Shown here: one piece after another, positions 8,328-17,463 of the stretch
How positions within the stretch are numbered: the first letter of the stretch is position 1
Layout: every line of letters begins with the position of its first letter
From: an uncultured Woeseiaceae bacterium
GTDB taxonomy: Bacteria; Pseudomonadota; Gammaproteobacteria; Steroidobacterales; Woeseiaceae
DNA: 64,000 nucleotides
NCBI GenBank assembly: GCA_945788625.1
Contig: CALZMQ010000010.1
Location: 62,001-126,000 of the forward strand
Direction: 5' to 3'
Translations under genes and position numbers: made by a program
The notes under the pieces: generated by a model
The model's input: only the letters and a program-made list of their open reading frames with translations
Told to the model about the DNA's origin: nothing
Database searches by the model: none

Positions 8328-9806
8328 TCACGGATTGATGACGGCGCGCAATTGCAGCATCAGGTCCCCTGCCATCAACCCACGCTGTCCATCGCGCGCC
8401 GCACGGTCACCGGCACGCGCGTGAACTTCCACGCCTGTCAGTGCGGCATCGGTCAGTGGCAGGCCTTGCGCCAGCAGACCGGCGATGACACCCGTGAGCA
8501 CGTCGCCCATGCCTGGCGCTGCCATTCCGGGATTGCCGGATGTGCACAGCGATGGCGTGCCGTTGGCCGCGGATATCAACGAACCCGCACCTTTCAGAAC
8601 TGCGACGCCGCCGTAGCGCTCCTGCAGCGCCTGCAATGCCGCGGGACGGTCGGACTGGACTTCTGCCGTCGATAAACCGAGCAAGGTTCCCGCCTCGCCC
8701 GGATGTGGCGTGATGATACGGCTGCTCATCGACGCCGGGCTCTCGGCAAGCAGGTTCAGGGCATCGGCATCCCATACCGACGGCCGCTCGCCGGCGGCAA
8801 CGAGTTCGTACAGCGCCCTCGCCCAGTCGGACAGTCCCAGTCCGGGACCGAACGCGATGACGTCGGCTTTTTCGAGCAGCGGCGCAAGATCCGAGGCCTC
8901 GGCGATGCCGTGCGACATGAGTTCCGGCCGCGTAGCCACCAGGATCGCGGCGTGCGACGGATCCGTGGCGATACTGACCCTGCCCGCCCCGGCCCGCAGC
9001 GCGGCTTCGCCGCACAGGCGCACCGCGCCGGGCATGCCAGCGCCTCCGCCGACGACGAGCACATGCCCGAAATCGCCCTTGTGTGCCGCGCGCCGCCTCG
9101 GCGGCAGCGCGTATCGCAGCTGCGCATCGTCGATACGGCGAAAATCGGGCCGCACTTTCGCGCTGACGTCCTCGGGAACCTGCAGCCCGTCGAATTGCAG
9201 CTCACCGCGGTAATTCGGGGCCTGGTCCAGAAACAGCCCCAGTTTCAGGCCGACGAAGGTCATCGTCAGATCGGCGCGCACGGCGCAGCCAAGTACCTCG
9301 CCGGAGTCGCCGCTGATGCCGGTTGGAATGTCGAGCGCCATCACCTGGGCCGGGTGTTCGTTGATCGCTGCCACTGCATCGGCGAATTTGCCACCGACCT
9401 CGCGTTCCAGGCCGCTGCCCAGTAGCGCATCGACCAGCAATTGCGCCTCGCCGTCGAGTTCGCCTGCCCACGGCATGACCACGCCGCCCTCCGCCGCGAA
9501 GTCGCCGTAGGCTGCCGCAGCATCCCCCTTGAGAGACTCCGGATCCACGAGCGTCACGACCGACACCACGATGCCGTCGTTGGCGGCGAGACGAGCGACG
9601 ACATAGCCGTCGCCGGCGTTGTTCCCGGCGCCGCAGATCACCTGCCAGCGTTTCGCATCGGGAAAACGCTTGCGCGCGGCCCGCACGGCAGCGGCCCCGG
9701 CACGGGTCATCAACTTGTAACCGGCAATGCCGTGATCCTCGATGGCCGTGCGATCGATCTCGCGAACGGAGGCAACGGAGTAAATGTTGGCGGGTAGTGT
9801 CTGCAT
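8328..9806 (-). CDS. nnr: Bifunctional NAD(P)HX epimerase/dehydratase
   Basis: Repairs hydrated NADH and NADPH: the N-terminal YjeF domain (1 to about 215) epimerises R-NAD(P)HX, the C-terminal ADP-dependent dehydratase domain (about 225-492) restores NAD(P)H. Visible motifs are CGAGNNAGDGYV in the epimerase part and FGPGLG and GNPGMAAPGMGDVLTG in the ribokinase-like dehydratase part. The ATG giving MQTLPANIYSV was chosen. 492 residues, full length. It is the first gene of the minus-strand operon and its 5' end faces queG, so the shared region around 9.8 kb must contain both promoters. Confidence 0.95.
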   Translation of the reverse strand: MQTLPANIYSVASVREIDRTAIEDHGIAGYKLMTRAGAAAVRAARKRFPDAKRWQVICGAGNNAGDGYVVARLAANDGIVVSVVTLVDPESLKGDAAAAYGDFAAEGGVVMPWAGELDGEAQLLVDALLGSGLEREVGGKFADAVAAINEHPAQVMALDIPTGISGDSGEVLGCAVRADLTMTFVGLKLGLFLDQAPNYRGELQFDGLQVPEDVSAKVRPDFRRIDDAQLRYALPPRRRAAHKGDFGHVLVVGGGAGMPGAVRLCGEAALRAGAGRVSIATDPSHAAILVATRPELMSHGIAEASDLAPLLEKADVIAFGPGLGLSDWARALYELVAAGERPSVWDADALNLLAESPASMSSRIITPHPGEAGTLLGLSTAEVQSDRPAALQALQERYGGVAVLKGAGSLISAANGTPSLCTSGNPGMAAPGMGDVLTGVIAGLLAQGLPLTDAALTGVEVHARAGDRAARDGQRGLMAGDLMLQLRAVINP

Positions 9807-9843
9807 GGTGGCGATTATACTGTCACACTCACAGGAACCTACA

Positions 9844-10953
9844 TTGACGATAAGCACGGACCAATACGGCAATACCGATATGGCGGCCCTCAAGGCCGAG
9901 ATCGTCGGCTGGGGTGAGGAACTCGGTTTTCAGCAGGTGGGTGTCAGCGACATCAATCTCGCACAAGCGGAGCAGCGACTGCAGCAATGGCTGGCTGCCC
10001 GGTTTCACGGCACCATGGACTACATGCAGCGGCACGGCAGCAAGCGCAGCCGGCCTGAAGAACTCGTCCCCGGTACGGCTCGCGTGATTTCCGTGCGCAT
10101 GGATTACCTGCCGGAATCGCAGCAGTCTGCGAAGCGCTTGCTCGACGACGACTCGCGCGCTTACGTGTCGCGCTACGCGCTGGGTCGCGACTATCACAAA
10201 GTAATGCGCGGGCGACTGCGCGCGCTCGCGCGTCGAATCGAGGAGCACATCGGCGAATTCGGCTACCGGGTGTTCGTCGACAGCGCACCCGTACTGGAGA
10301 AAGCGCTGGCCGAGAAAGCCGGTATCGGCTGGGTGGGCAAGCACACGAACGTCATCAACCGTGACCACGGTTCGTGGTTTTTTCTCGGCGAGCTCTACAC
10401 CGACCTGCCATTGCCGATCGATGTGGCGGAGACCTCGCACTGCGGAAGCTGTGTCGCCTGCATGGACGTTTGCCCCACCGACGCCATCGTGGCGCCCTAC
10501 CAGCTCGATGCGCGGCGATGCATTTCATACCTCACGATAGAGTCGAAAGACGCCATCCCGGTCGAGTTTCGCAAGGCCATCGGTAACCGGATTTACGGTT
10601 GCGATGACTGCCAGCTGTTCTGTCCCTGGAACAAGTTCGCACAGCCGAGCGGCGAACCGGATTTCGCACCCCGACACGGACTGGACACGGCAGAATTGTG
10701 CGAGCTGTTCGCTTGGTCGGAAGAGACCTGGCTGACGAAAACCGAAGGCAGTGCCATCCGGCGAATCGGCTACGAACACTGGCTACGCAATGTCGCAGTG
10801 GCACTTGGCAACGCAAAAACCTCGCCCGAGGTTGTCGCGGCACTAAAGGGCAGGCAGCATGCAGTATCCGAAATGCTTGCGGAACATGTAGGCTGGGCAC
10901 TGTCGCAGCACGACACTGGCAAGCAAGGCGCATTGGAGACCGATCATGTTTGA
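9844..10953 (+). CDS. queG: Epoxyqueuosine reductase QueG
   Basis: Cobalamin- and iron-sulfur-dependent enzyme for the last step of queuosine synthesis in tRNA. The protein has the QueG N-terminal domain (GFQQVGVSD), then two 4Fe-4S motifs, CGSCVACMDVCP and a second with CDDCQLFCPW, and a C-terminal HEAT-like tail. The start is uncertain: TTG at 9844 has AGGA nine bases upstream and gives a normal N-terminus; an ATG at 9880 has no ribosome site. It runs divergently from nnr and overlaps the next gene by 8 bp. Confidence 0.93.
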   Translation: MTISTDQYGNTDMAALKAEIVGWGEELGFQQVGVSDINLAQAEQRLQQWLAARFHGTMDYMQRHGSKRSRPEELVPGTARVISVRMDYLPESQQSAKRLLDDDSRAYVSRYALGRDYHKVMRGRLRALARRIEEHIGEFGYRVFVDSAPVLEKALAEKAGIGWVGKHTNVINRDHGSWFFLGELYTDLPLPIDVAETSHCGSCVACMDVCPTDAIVAPYQLDARRCISYLTIESKDAIPVEFRKAIGNRIYGCDDCQLFCPWNKFAQPSGEPDFAPRHGLDTAELCELFAWSEETWLTKTEGSAIRRIGYEHWLRNVAVALGNAKTSPEVVAALKGRQHAVSEMLAEHVGWALSQHDTGKQGALETDHV

Positions 10954-11818
10954 GGCCCCTGAGTCGAAATACCTCGTACCTTTCGACGGGAGTTTCGAGG
11001 TTGCAAAGGCCAGCACGACGCCGCAGACCGATGGCGCCCGTCACCGCGGCAAGCATCGGCGGGAACGCACGGAAGACCTGAACAAACTGCAGCGCGTTCT
11101 CGCGGCGGGCGACCGTCACGCCGTGTTGCTCGTCTTCCAGGCAATGGACGCCGCCGGTAAGGACAGCACGATTCGATCCGTCATGCAGGGCGTGGACCCG
11201 TCAGGTTGCCAGGTGTTTAGTTTCAAGAAACCCTCAAGCCTCGAACTCGATCACGATTTCCTGTGGCGCACCACGTGTCGCCTGCCGGAGCGCGGCCGCA
11301 TAGGCATCTTCAACCGCAGCCAGTACGAAGAGGTGCTGGTCGTGCGCGTGCATCCCGAGATTCTCGGCTACCAGAAATTACCGGGCGAGCTGAACCTGGA
11401 GTCGATCTGGGACGAACGACTGACGTCGATTCGGCAGCAGGAGGAGCACCTCGCGCGTAATGGCACCGTGATCCTGAAGTTCTGGCTTAACGTGTCGCGA
11501 GACGAGCAAAAGCGCCGCTTCCTCGCCCGCCTGGACGACCCGGACAAGAACTGGAAATTCGAGCCACGCGACGTCGTCGAGCGGCGCTGCTGGGACGACT
11601 ACATGAACGCCTACCAGGCGGCCCTCAATGCAACGTCCCGATCGTGGGCACCGTGGTACGCGATACCCGCCGACGACAAGCCCTATACGCGCGCGCGGGT
11701 CGCCGACATTATCATCGATGCGCTGCAGAGCATCGGGCTGCGCTATCCCGAGCCCTCCGAGGATAACCGCGCGGAGTTTGCCGAAGCGCGTGCCGAGCTG
11801 GAAGGCGGCAACGGCTGA
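10946..11818 (+). CDS. PPK2-family polyphosphate:nucleotide phosphotransferase
   Basis: Uses polyphosphate to phosphorylate nucleotides (AMP or ADP in characterised relatives). 290 residues, single PPK2 domain; the Walker A motif AMDAAGKDST is at 66-75 and the Walker B/lid region includes IGIFNRSQYEE (about 118-128). The residue pattern (DHDFLWR, LPERGRIG, VRVHPEIL) is that of class III-like PPK2 enzymes, so AMP phosphorylation is possible, but class assignment by eye is inference. The ATG overlaps the end of queG by 8 bp, which suggests cotranscription. Confidence 0.9.
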   Translation: MFEAPESKYLVPFDGSFEVAKASTTPQTDGARHRGKHRRERTEDLNKLQRVLAAGDRHAVLLVFQAMDAAGKDSTIRSVMQGVDPSGCQVFSFKKPSSLELDHDFLWRTTCRLPERGRIGIFNRSQYEEVLVVRVHPEILGYQKLPGELNLESIWDERLTSIRQQEEHLARNGTVILKFWLNVSRDEQKRRFLARLDDPDKNWKFEPRDVVERRCWDDYMNAYQAALNATSRSWAPWYAIPADDKPYTRARVADIIIDALQSIGLRYPEPSEDNRAEFAEARAELEGGNG

Positions 11819-11826
11819 ACGCCATA

Positions 11827-11842
11827 TGTGACGTGGGTCACA
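11827..11842. promoter_or_regulatory. CRP-type operator TGTGA-N6-TCACA
   Basis: The sequence TGTGACGTGGGTCACA is an exact match to both half-sites of the CRP/Vfr consensus with six bases between. It lies 44-59 bp ahead of the cNMP-binding/GGDEF gene start, after the ppk2 stop. A following TTTATTTAACCAATAGTG could hold the promoter. Confidence 0.65.
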
Positions 11843-11885
11843 GGGTTTATTTAACCAATAGTGTGGCACAGTCGATATTACGCAG

Positions 11886-12941
11886 GTGCCGTTTAACGTA
11901 ACAATCCCCGTACTGACAAATTCGCAGCCGAATGCGACGTATGTCGCATCGGATAGGGTACGGGCAAAGCAATTGCAAGAATCACTGGCCATCAATTCTG
12001 ACTACCGGCGCCTGCTGCTCGAAGGTCTCGAGCTCTTCAAGGGTGTATCACCCGACGATATCCATGAACTGCTGCAGCGCTGCGACCGCCGCGACCTTGC
12101 GACCGGCGAACTGTTGCTGTCGCCGGGCGCGAAGAATGAGTACGTTTTCGTGGTGCTGTCGGGCAGCCTGAATATTCACGTCGGGGCGCCCGAGGCGCCG
12201 CCGCTGACGACGATGGAAATGGGCGCCTGCGTCGGCGAAATGTCCATCATCGAGGATCGCGACCCGTCGGCCTACGTCATCGCCGCCGAAGATACGCACA
12301 TGCTCGTGATTCACCAGTCGATATTATGGAAAATGGTCGACTCATCGCACGAGTTCGCGAAAAATCTGCTGGTCGTGCTGTCCGAGCGCGTACGCAGCCA
12401 CAATCGCGTCATCGCCGACAGCTACGGTGAGATGCGGAAATTCGAACGCCACGCCACGACAGATGCACTGACGGGTCTCGCGAACCGTCACGCCATGCAG
12501 GACTCGTTTCCCGACGTGATCACCACCTGCATCGAGCAGGATGACCCAGTCGCATTGATCATGATCGATGTGGACAACTTCAAACAGTTCAATGACATGT
12601 TCGGACACATTGCCGGCGACCGCGCGCTATGCGCCGTTTCCAAGGTGCTGCGTAACCAGTTCCGCCCAAACGACGAACTGGTGCGCTACGGGGGTGACGA
12701 GTTTGCCGTGTTGTTGCCTGGCGTCGACACAGAAAAAGCGCTGGTCGTCGCGGACCGCGTGCGCGAAGCCGTCTGCGGCACGACCGGCGACGGCAGTGAT
12801 TCGCTGATTAAGATCCCGATAAAAATATCCATGGGCGTCGCCGACCTTTGCGCCCAGGGCTCTCTGGACACTCTGATTCGAAATGCGGACGCAGCCCTCT
12901 ACCGGGCGAAGCATGCGGGCCGAAACGCCGTTTCGAGTTAA
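11886..12941 (+). CDS. Diguanylate cyclase with N-terminal cyclic-nucleotide-binding-like domain
   Basis: Predicted to make cyclic di-GMP under control of a sensory domain. Residues about 45-165 form a CRP-like cNMP-binding fold (GEMSIIEDRDPSAYV); the arginine normally before S/T-A that holds the cAMP phosphate is a proline, so ligand binding is uncertain. Residues about 185-350 are the GGDEF domain with an intact GGDEF at 269-273 and an RPND motif (260-263) five residues upstream, the spacing of the inhibitory I-site. No membrane helix. GTG start. A perfect CRP operator lies upstream; the gene converges on panC. Confidence 0.93.
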   Translation: MPFNVTIPVLTNSQPNATYVASDRVRAKQLQESLAINSDYRRLLLEGLELFKGVSPDDIHELLQRCDRRDLATGELLLSPGAKNEYVFVVLSGSLNIHVGAPEAPPLTTMEMGACVGEMSIIEDRDPSAYVIAAEDTHMLVIHQSILWKMVDSSHEFAKNLLVVLSERVRSHNRVIADSYGEMRKFERHATTDALTGLANRHAMQDSFPDVITTCIEQDDPVALIMIDVDNFKQFNDMFGHIAGDRALCAVSKVLRNQFRPNDELVRYGGDEFAVLLPGVDTEKALVVADRVREAVCGTTGDGSDSLIKIPIKISMGVADLCAQGSLDTLIRNADAALYRAKHAGRNAVSS

Positions 12942-12955
12942 GTGCGGCTCTCGCC

Positions 12956-13804
12956 CTAGACCGTAACGACCACGTTGTCGATCAGGCGTGCCTCTCCCAT
13001 GCGCGCCGCCGCCAGCACGACGAGATCATCGCAGTCACGGTCCGGCACCTCGAGATTCAAGGCGCGCCGAATGGCGAAATACTCGACGTCGAAGCCGGCA
13101 TCGGCCAGGCGCTGTGTCGCCGCCGCCTCGATCTCGGCGAAATTTCGCCGGCCGTCTTGCAGTTCATTGCCCACGGATTCCAGGACACGGTACAACTCCG
13201 GCGCCTGCGCGCGTTGCTCGTCCGACAGGTAGCTGTTGCGCGAACTGAGCGCGAGCCCATCGTCGTCCCGAATCGTGTTGCCCGTGATGATGGTGATCGG
13301 CAAGTTCATGTCCTCCGCCATGTGGCGAATGACGAGTTGTTGCTGGTAGTCCTTCTGCCCGAATACAGCAACATCCGGCTGTACCAGCGCGAACAGGCGC
13401 GCGACGACTGTGGTGACGCCGTCGAAGTGGCCCGGTCGCGATGCGCCGCAGAAATTCTCGGTGATCCTGGGCACGGAAACGGTGGTCGCGTTCTCGACGC
13501 CGAAGGGATACATGGTCTCTACGTCCGGCGCAAAAATCAGGTCGGCGGAAACGGTTTTCAAACGGCGCGCGTCGCGCTCCAGCGTGCGTGGATACTCGTC
13601 ATAGTCCTCGTCCTCGCCGAATTGTGTCGGGTTGACGAAGATACTGACGACGACGCGCTCTGCATGTTCGCGCGCAAGCTCGACCAGGGCGACGTGCCCG
13701 GCGTGCAGGTTACCCATCGTCGGTACGAGCGCAACGTGTTCGTCGTTGTGGCGCCACTCGGCGATGTGTTCGGCGAGTTCCTGTTTGTTTTGTACAACTA
13801 GCAC
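12956..13804 (-). CDS. panC: Pantothenate synthetase PanC
   Basis: Condenses pantoate with beta-alanine using ATP, last step of pantothenate synthesis. 282 residues; motifs VPTMGNLHAGH (27-37), FVNPTQFGEDEDYDEYPRT-type (about 55-73) and GQKDYQQ with LSSRNSYLS. The start is GTG, with AGGA seven bases upstream and the normal MLVVQ beginning. It follows panB by 24 bp and forms one operon with panB, the deoxynucleoside kinase, folK and pcnB. Confidence 0.97.
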   Translation of the reverse strand: MLVVQNKQELAEHIAEWRHNDEHVALVPTMGNLHAGHVALVELAREHAERVVVSIFVNPTQFGEDEDYDEYPRTLERDARRLKTVSADLIFAPDVETMYPFGVENATTVSVPRITENFCGASRPGHFDGVTTVVARLFALVQPDVAVFGQKDYQQQLVIRHMAEDMNLPITIITGNTIRDDDGLALSSRNSYLSDEQRAQAPELYRVLESVGNELQDGRRNFAEIEAAATQRLADAGFDVEYFAIRRALNLEVPDRDCDDLVVLAAARMGEARLIDNVVVTV

Positions 13805-13828
13805 TGGTTGTCCTGCCCTGCTGCGATA

Positions 13829-14659
13829 TTAGGAAAAGCAATGTTCCGGAGCGGGATAGCTACGATCCTTGACTGCGCCCACGTAGGCCTGCAACGCGGC
13901 GAGCGGCGACGTATGGTCGGCCTGGAAATTCCTGACGAATCGCGGCGTCCGTCCCTGCGTGATGTCGAGGATGTCGTAGAGAACGAGAATCTGGCCGTCG
14001 ACGTCCGGTCCCGCACCAATGCCGATGACAGGCACGTCGAGCGCCTCCGTGATCGTCTTGCCGGCTTCGTTGGGAATGCACTCGAGCAACACGATATCGG
14101 CGCCGGCGTCCTGCAGGCGCTTTGCAGAGGCCAGCATTTCTTTCGCCTTGTCAGGCTCCCGGCCCTGCACCTTGAAGCCACCGATCTTGTGCACGGACTG
14201 GGGCTTCAGGCCGAGGTGTGCACAGACGGGGATGTCGTGACGCGCGAGATGCTCCACGATCTCGACCTGGTCATCGCCGCCTTCCAGCTTGACCATCATT
14301 GCCCCGCCTTCCTGCATGAGGCGCACGGCGTTGTCGAGTGCCTGCCCCGGTTTCGTGTAACTCATGAACGGCATGTCGGCGACCAGGAACGCGCGCCGAA
14401 GTCCGCGCGCGACGGTGCGTGAGTGATACACGATGTCATCGACCGTAACCGGCACCGTGGTGTCGTGCCCCTGGATGACCATGCCGAGCGAATCGCCAAC
14501 GAGCACAAGATCGGTTCGTGCCGCATCGACGAGCACCGCGAAACTCGCGTCATACGCGGTAAGGCAGGCGATCGGCTCGCCTTCCTGTTTCATTTTGCGC
14601 AAGGTCGAGACATTGACCGGAGGCTCCGGCATGCCGCGCTGTTCGAGCTGGGTATACAT
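13829..14659 (-). CDS. panB: 3-methyl-2-oxobutanoate hydroxymethyltransferase PanB
   Basis: Adds the one-carbon unit from methylene-THF to ketoisovalerate to give ketopantoate. 276 residues in a TIM barrel; visible active-site stretches are LTAYDASFA, VGDSLGMVIQGHDTT-like metal-binding loop, ADMPFMSY and GIGAGPDVDGQILV. It lies between the kinase gene and panC, so two pathway enzymes are adjacent, while panD is not in the window. Confidence 0.97.
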   Translation of the reverse strand: MYTQLEQRGMPEPPVNVSTLRKMKQEGEPIACLTAYDASFAVLVDAARTDLVLVGDSLGMVIQGHDTTVPVTVDDIVYHSRTVARGLRRAFLVADMPFMSYTKPGQALDNAVRLMQEGGAMMVKLEGGDDQVEIVEHLARHDIPVCAHLGLKPQSVHKIGGFKVQGREPDKAKEMLASAKRLQDAGADIVLLECIPNEAGKTITEALDVPVIGIGAGPDVDGQILVLYDILDITQGRTPRFVRNFQADHTSPLAALQAYVGAVKDRSYPAPEHCFS

Positions 14660-14673
14660 GGTGTTGTGACCTT

Positions 14674-15348
14674 CTATGCCAGCGCCGCAGCAACCGGATT
14701 GAAGAAATGGCGACCGCCGGTCGTGCGTTCTATTTGCTGGAACAACTGTTCGTAGTCGGCGTCATTATTAACCGGATCGATCTGTGATGCATTGACTATC
14801 AACAGCGGTCCGTCGTCGTAGGCATGGAAAAACCGGGCGTAGGCATCGGTGAGTTTTTCCAGGTAGTTGCGGTCGACGAAGCGGTCATACGCTGAATTGC
14901 GGCGCGTGAGACGCTGCACCAGGGCATCGACCGACGCCTGCAGGTAGATCACGAGATTGGGCACGGGTGCGTCTACGGCGAGGTTGTCGGCAATCTGGTC
15001 GTAAAGTTTCAGTTCGTCCGCATCGAGGTTGAGTTCCGCGAACAGGCGGTCTCGCGTGAACAGGTAATCGGAAATCCGCACGCTGGAGAAAAGGTCCGAT
15101 TGCCGCAGGTCCTCGATTTGCCGCGCACGCGAAAACAGGAAGAACATCTGCGCGGGTAGCGCCGCCGACCGGCCATCGCGATAGAAACGATCGAGAAACG
15201 GATTCTCCTCGACTTCCTCGAGCACCAGGTGCGCGGACAGGCTGTCGGCGAGCCGCCGCGCAAGCGCGGTCTTGCCGACGCCGATCGGGCCTTCGATTGC
15301 AATGTATCGTGACGAACTCTCAGATGATTTCAACGGACTGACCGACAC
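14674..15348 (-). CDS. Deoxynucleoside kinase-like P-loop protein
   Basis: Member of the deoxyadenosine/deoxyguanosine kinase family. The P-loop is EGPIGVGKTAL (19-29), followed by the family stretch EEVEENPFLDRFYRD-type (44-58), the FLFSRARQ segment and the lid region with RRNSAYDRFVDRNYLEKL-type residues. 224 residues, usual length. The start is GTG with AAGGA upstream. Located between folK and panB, a linkage common in gammaproteobacteria. Substrate preference cannot be read from the sequence. Confidence 0.88.
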   Translation of the reverse strand: MSVSPLKSSESSSRYIAIEGPIGVGKTALARRLADSLSAHLVLEEVEENPFLDRFYRDGRSAALPAQMFFLFSRARQIEDLRQSDLFSSVRISDYLFTRDRLFAELNLDADELKLYDQIADNLAVDAPVPNLVIYLQASVDALVQRLTRRNSAYDRFVDRNYLEKLTDAYARFFHAYDDGPLLIVNASQIDPVNNDADYEQLFQQIERTTGGRHFFNPVAAALA

Positions 15349-15357
15349 TGACTTCCT

Positions 15358-15864
15358 TTATACGATGCGCGATATACGCGGTTCATCCATGTTGACCGGG
15401 ATGCGGGATATGTGACCCAGCCCCGGTATCTGGAGTTCCGGTGCGACCTCTCTCAACGGCAACAATACAAAATTTCTCTCGGCGATGCCCGGGTGCGGCA
15501 CGGTCAGACCGGATTCTTCGACCTGCTGGTTGCCGAAGACCAGCAAATCGAGATCGAGGATGCGTGGTCCCCAGCGCAGCGCGTCGCGTTCCCGGCCGCG
15601 TTCCGTTTCTATCTGCAACAGGCGCGCAAGCAATTCCTGCGCGCTGAGCCGTGTCAAGAGCGATGCAGCGGCGTTGACAAAGTCGGGTTGCTCGACGCCG
15701 CCGAACGGTGCTGACCGGTAGAGGGACGAAGTCCCGACCAGGCGTGTTTTCGGAATTGCGGCAAGCAGGTCCATCGCATCGGCGAGCTGTCGCGCCGGAC
15801 TGTCCAGGTTACTGCCGAGTCCGACATAGGCAGGACGCCAGTGGGTGCGATCGGCGGTAGACAT
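15358..15864 (-). CDS. folK: HPPK, 6-hydroxymethyl-7,8-dihydropterin pyrophosphokinase
   Basis: Transfers pyrophosphate to the pterin precursor of folate. 168 residues with the family signatures YVGLGSNLD (13-21) and the catalytic RWGPRILDLDLLVFG-like motif (about 97-111), which contains the two magnesium aspartates. The protein is followed after nine bases by the deoxynucleoside kinase start, and sits 17 bp downstream of pcnB, as in the E. coli pcnB-folK pair. Confidence 0.96.
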   Translation of the reverse strand: MSTADRTHWRPAYVGLGSNLDSPARQLADAMDLLAAIPKTRLVGTSSLYRSAPFGGVEQPDFVNAAASLLTRLSAQELLARLLQIETERGRERDALRWGPRILDLDLLVFGNQQVEESGLTVPHPGIAERNFVLLPLREVAPELQIPGLGHISRIPVNMDEPRISRIV

Positions 15865-15881
15865 GAGCGACCGTCAGCTCT

Positions 15882-17198
15882 TCAGGATTCTTGCGGCTGC
15901 TTGCGACGACCACCCCGCCTTGAGCGGCGACGCTTACCCGGCTGGGCATTCATCTGGAAACTGGCCGCGCGTTCGGCGGCCGACTGCGATTGCACCTCGG
16001 TCCAGAATTTCTCGGTGGCGGCATCGACCTGTCCGACCTCGGCCAACAGTGCCATGAAATCGTAGGCCGCCCGGAAGCGCCGATGATCCAGCAGCTTGAT
16101 GCCCCGCTTGCCGCGCATGACGGCGAAGCGCGGCTGCAACGACAGCATTTCGCGCATGGGCACGGTGAAGCGGCGCGGAATCGAGATGCGCCGCTGCTGC
16201 TGGGCGACGATCTCGTAGGATGCGAGACTGAGGGCCTGCGATTCGGACATTTTTTCCTCGGAACGGATCCTCTCGGCAAGCTCTCGAACCGGTACCCAGA
16301 AGAAGACACCCAGCAGGAACATCGGCGTCACCGATTTGCCGGCGGCGACGCGGCGGTCGGTATTTTGCAACGCGGCGGCGACGAAATGGGCGAAGTCGTT
16401 GTCCTGTGCCAGTTCCTGCTCGGTGGCCGGGAACATCTCGGCGAACAGGCCGTGCTCGCGCAACAGGTTGAAAGTGCGCTCGGCATGCCCGGCCTGAAAC
16501 ATCTTCAGAAACTCGTCGAACAGACGCGCCGCGGGCACGTTGGAAAGCAGGCGTGCGTGATGATGTATAGCATCGACGACCGGCGGATCGATCGTGAAGT
16601 CCAGCTTCGCCGCAAATCGCACGGCCCGCAGCATGCGCACGGGATCTTCCCGCAGGCGCTGCTCCGGATCGCCGATGAGGACCAGTCGCTTTTGCTTGAC
16701 GTGTTCTACGCCGCCGACATAGTCCCAGACGCTGAAGTCGGCAATGTTGTAATAGAGCGCATTACACGTGAAGTCACGGCGCCAGACGTCCTCGTCGATG
16801 GTGCCGTAGACGTTGTCACGAATGATGCGGCCTTCGTGATCGTGCTGGCCATCGTCGTGGGCGTGGATCGCGGCCGCGCGGAAAGTGGCGACCTCGATGA
16901 TTTCCCGGCCGAACCGCACGTGCGCGAGCCGAAAGCGGCGCCCGATGAGCCGGCAATTGCCGAACAGTGCGCGCACCTCCTCGGGGGTCGCGTTGGTGGC
17001 AACGTCAAAGTCCTTGGGATGCAGCACGAGCATGGCATCGCGCACGCAGCCACCCACCAGGAATGCCTGGTAGCCTGCTTTGTGCAATCGATACAAGACC
17101 TTGAGAGCACTCTTGGAAAACTCGTCCCGGGAGACGTTGTGCTCGGCGCGAGGGATGATCTTCGGCGCGTCAGGGCTTGGGGTCCTGCTGTTGTTCAA
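15882..17198 (-). CDS. pcnB: Poly(A) polymerase I
   Basis: Adds poly(A) tails to RNA 3' ends for degradation. The nucleotidyltransferase head contains LVGGCVRDAML (47-57) and the DFDVAT aspartates (63-68), followed by RRDFTCNALYYN, RLREDPVRMLRAVRF and a strongly basic C-terminal tail (GKRRRSRRGGRRK) typical of PcnB rather than CCA-adding enzyme. 438 residues. The first codon appears to be TTG; no strong ribosome site was seen, so the start is the least certain point. Its promoter region faces that of the tRNA-Glu gene. Confidence 0.93.
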   Translation of the reverse strand: MNNSRTPSPDAPKIIPRAEHNVSRDEFSKSALKVLYRLHKAGYQAFLVGGCVRDAMLVLHPKDFDVATNATPEEVRALFGNCRLIGRRFRLAHVRFGREIIEVATFRAAAIHAHDDGQHDHEGRIIRDNVYGTIDEDVWRRDFTCNALYYNIADFSVWDYVGGVEHVKQKRLVLIGDPEQRLREDPVRMLRAVRFAAKLDFTIDPPVVDAIHHHARLLSNVPAARLFDEFLKMFQAGHAERTFNLLREHGLFAEMFPATEQELAQDNDFAHFVAAALQNTDRRVAAGKSVTPMFLLGVFFWVPVRELAERIRSEEKMSESQALSLASYEIVAQQQRRISIPRRFTVPMREMLSLQPRFAVMRGKRGIKLLDHRRFRAAYDFMALLAEVGQVDAATEKFWTEVQSQSAAERAASFQMNAQPGKRRRSRRGGRRKQPQES

Positions 17199-17293
17199 AT
17201 GTGAGTCCGCGTGGCGAGTGAATTTGCGGCTGTATCATAGCAGCACGGCGGGGCAGGAACGCCAGCGAGATAGTAAATACGGTGGAATCCTGC

Positions 17294-17321
17294 TTGAGCT
17301 ATTCGAAACCGGTCGTATAAT
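17294..17321 (+). promoter_or_regulatory. Sigma-70 promoter of tRNA-Glu
   Basis: TTGAGC and TATAAT are separated by 16 bp and lie 33 bp ahead of the mature tRNA 5' end. The -10 is a perfect consensus. The GC-rich sequence just after it (GCGGCCCCG) could act as a discriminator for stringent control, which is inference. Confidence 0.7.
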
Positions 17322-17354
17322 AGCGGCCCCGTTCTCAAGGACGGGCACTACTCC

Positions 17355-17429
17355 GCTCCCTTCGTCTAGCGGTTAGGACTCCGCCCTCTCACGGCGGCAA
17401 CAGGGGTTCGAGTCCCCTAGGGAGTACCA
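17355..17429 (+). tRNA. tRNA-Glu (anticodon CUC)
   Basis: 75 bases including an encoded CCA. The acceptor GCTCCCT pairs with AGGGAGT, with one G-T at the first pair; the anticodon stem is CCGCC/GGCGG around the loop CTCTCAC, giving anticodon CTC (reads GAG); the T arm is CAGGGGTTCGAGTCCCCT-like with the usual GTTCGA loop. Strong promoter upstream and intrinsic terminator nine bases downstream. The last third of this gene is repeated twice more downstream. Confidence 0.95.
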
Positions 17430-17437
17430 GACAAATG

Positions 17438-17463
17438 AAAAGGGGCCCTTGTGGCCCCTTTTT
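17438..17463 (+). terminator. Intrinsic terminator after tRNA-Glu
   Basis: AAAAGGGGCC-CTTGT-GGCCCCTTTT followed by a further T: a 10-bp stem and U-tract ten bases after the CCA end. Confidence 0.85.

Noticed and set aside
15990..17204. Open frame of about 400 codons on the plus strand over pcnB
   Set aside because: It is antisense to a clear poly(A) polymerase gene with intact motifs; its own translation has no family features.
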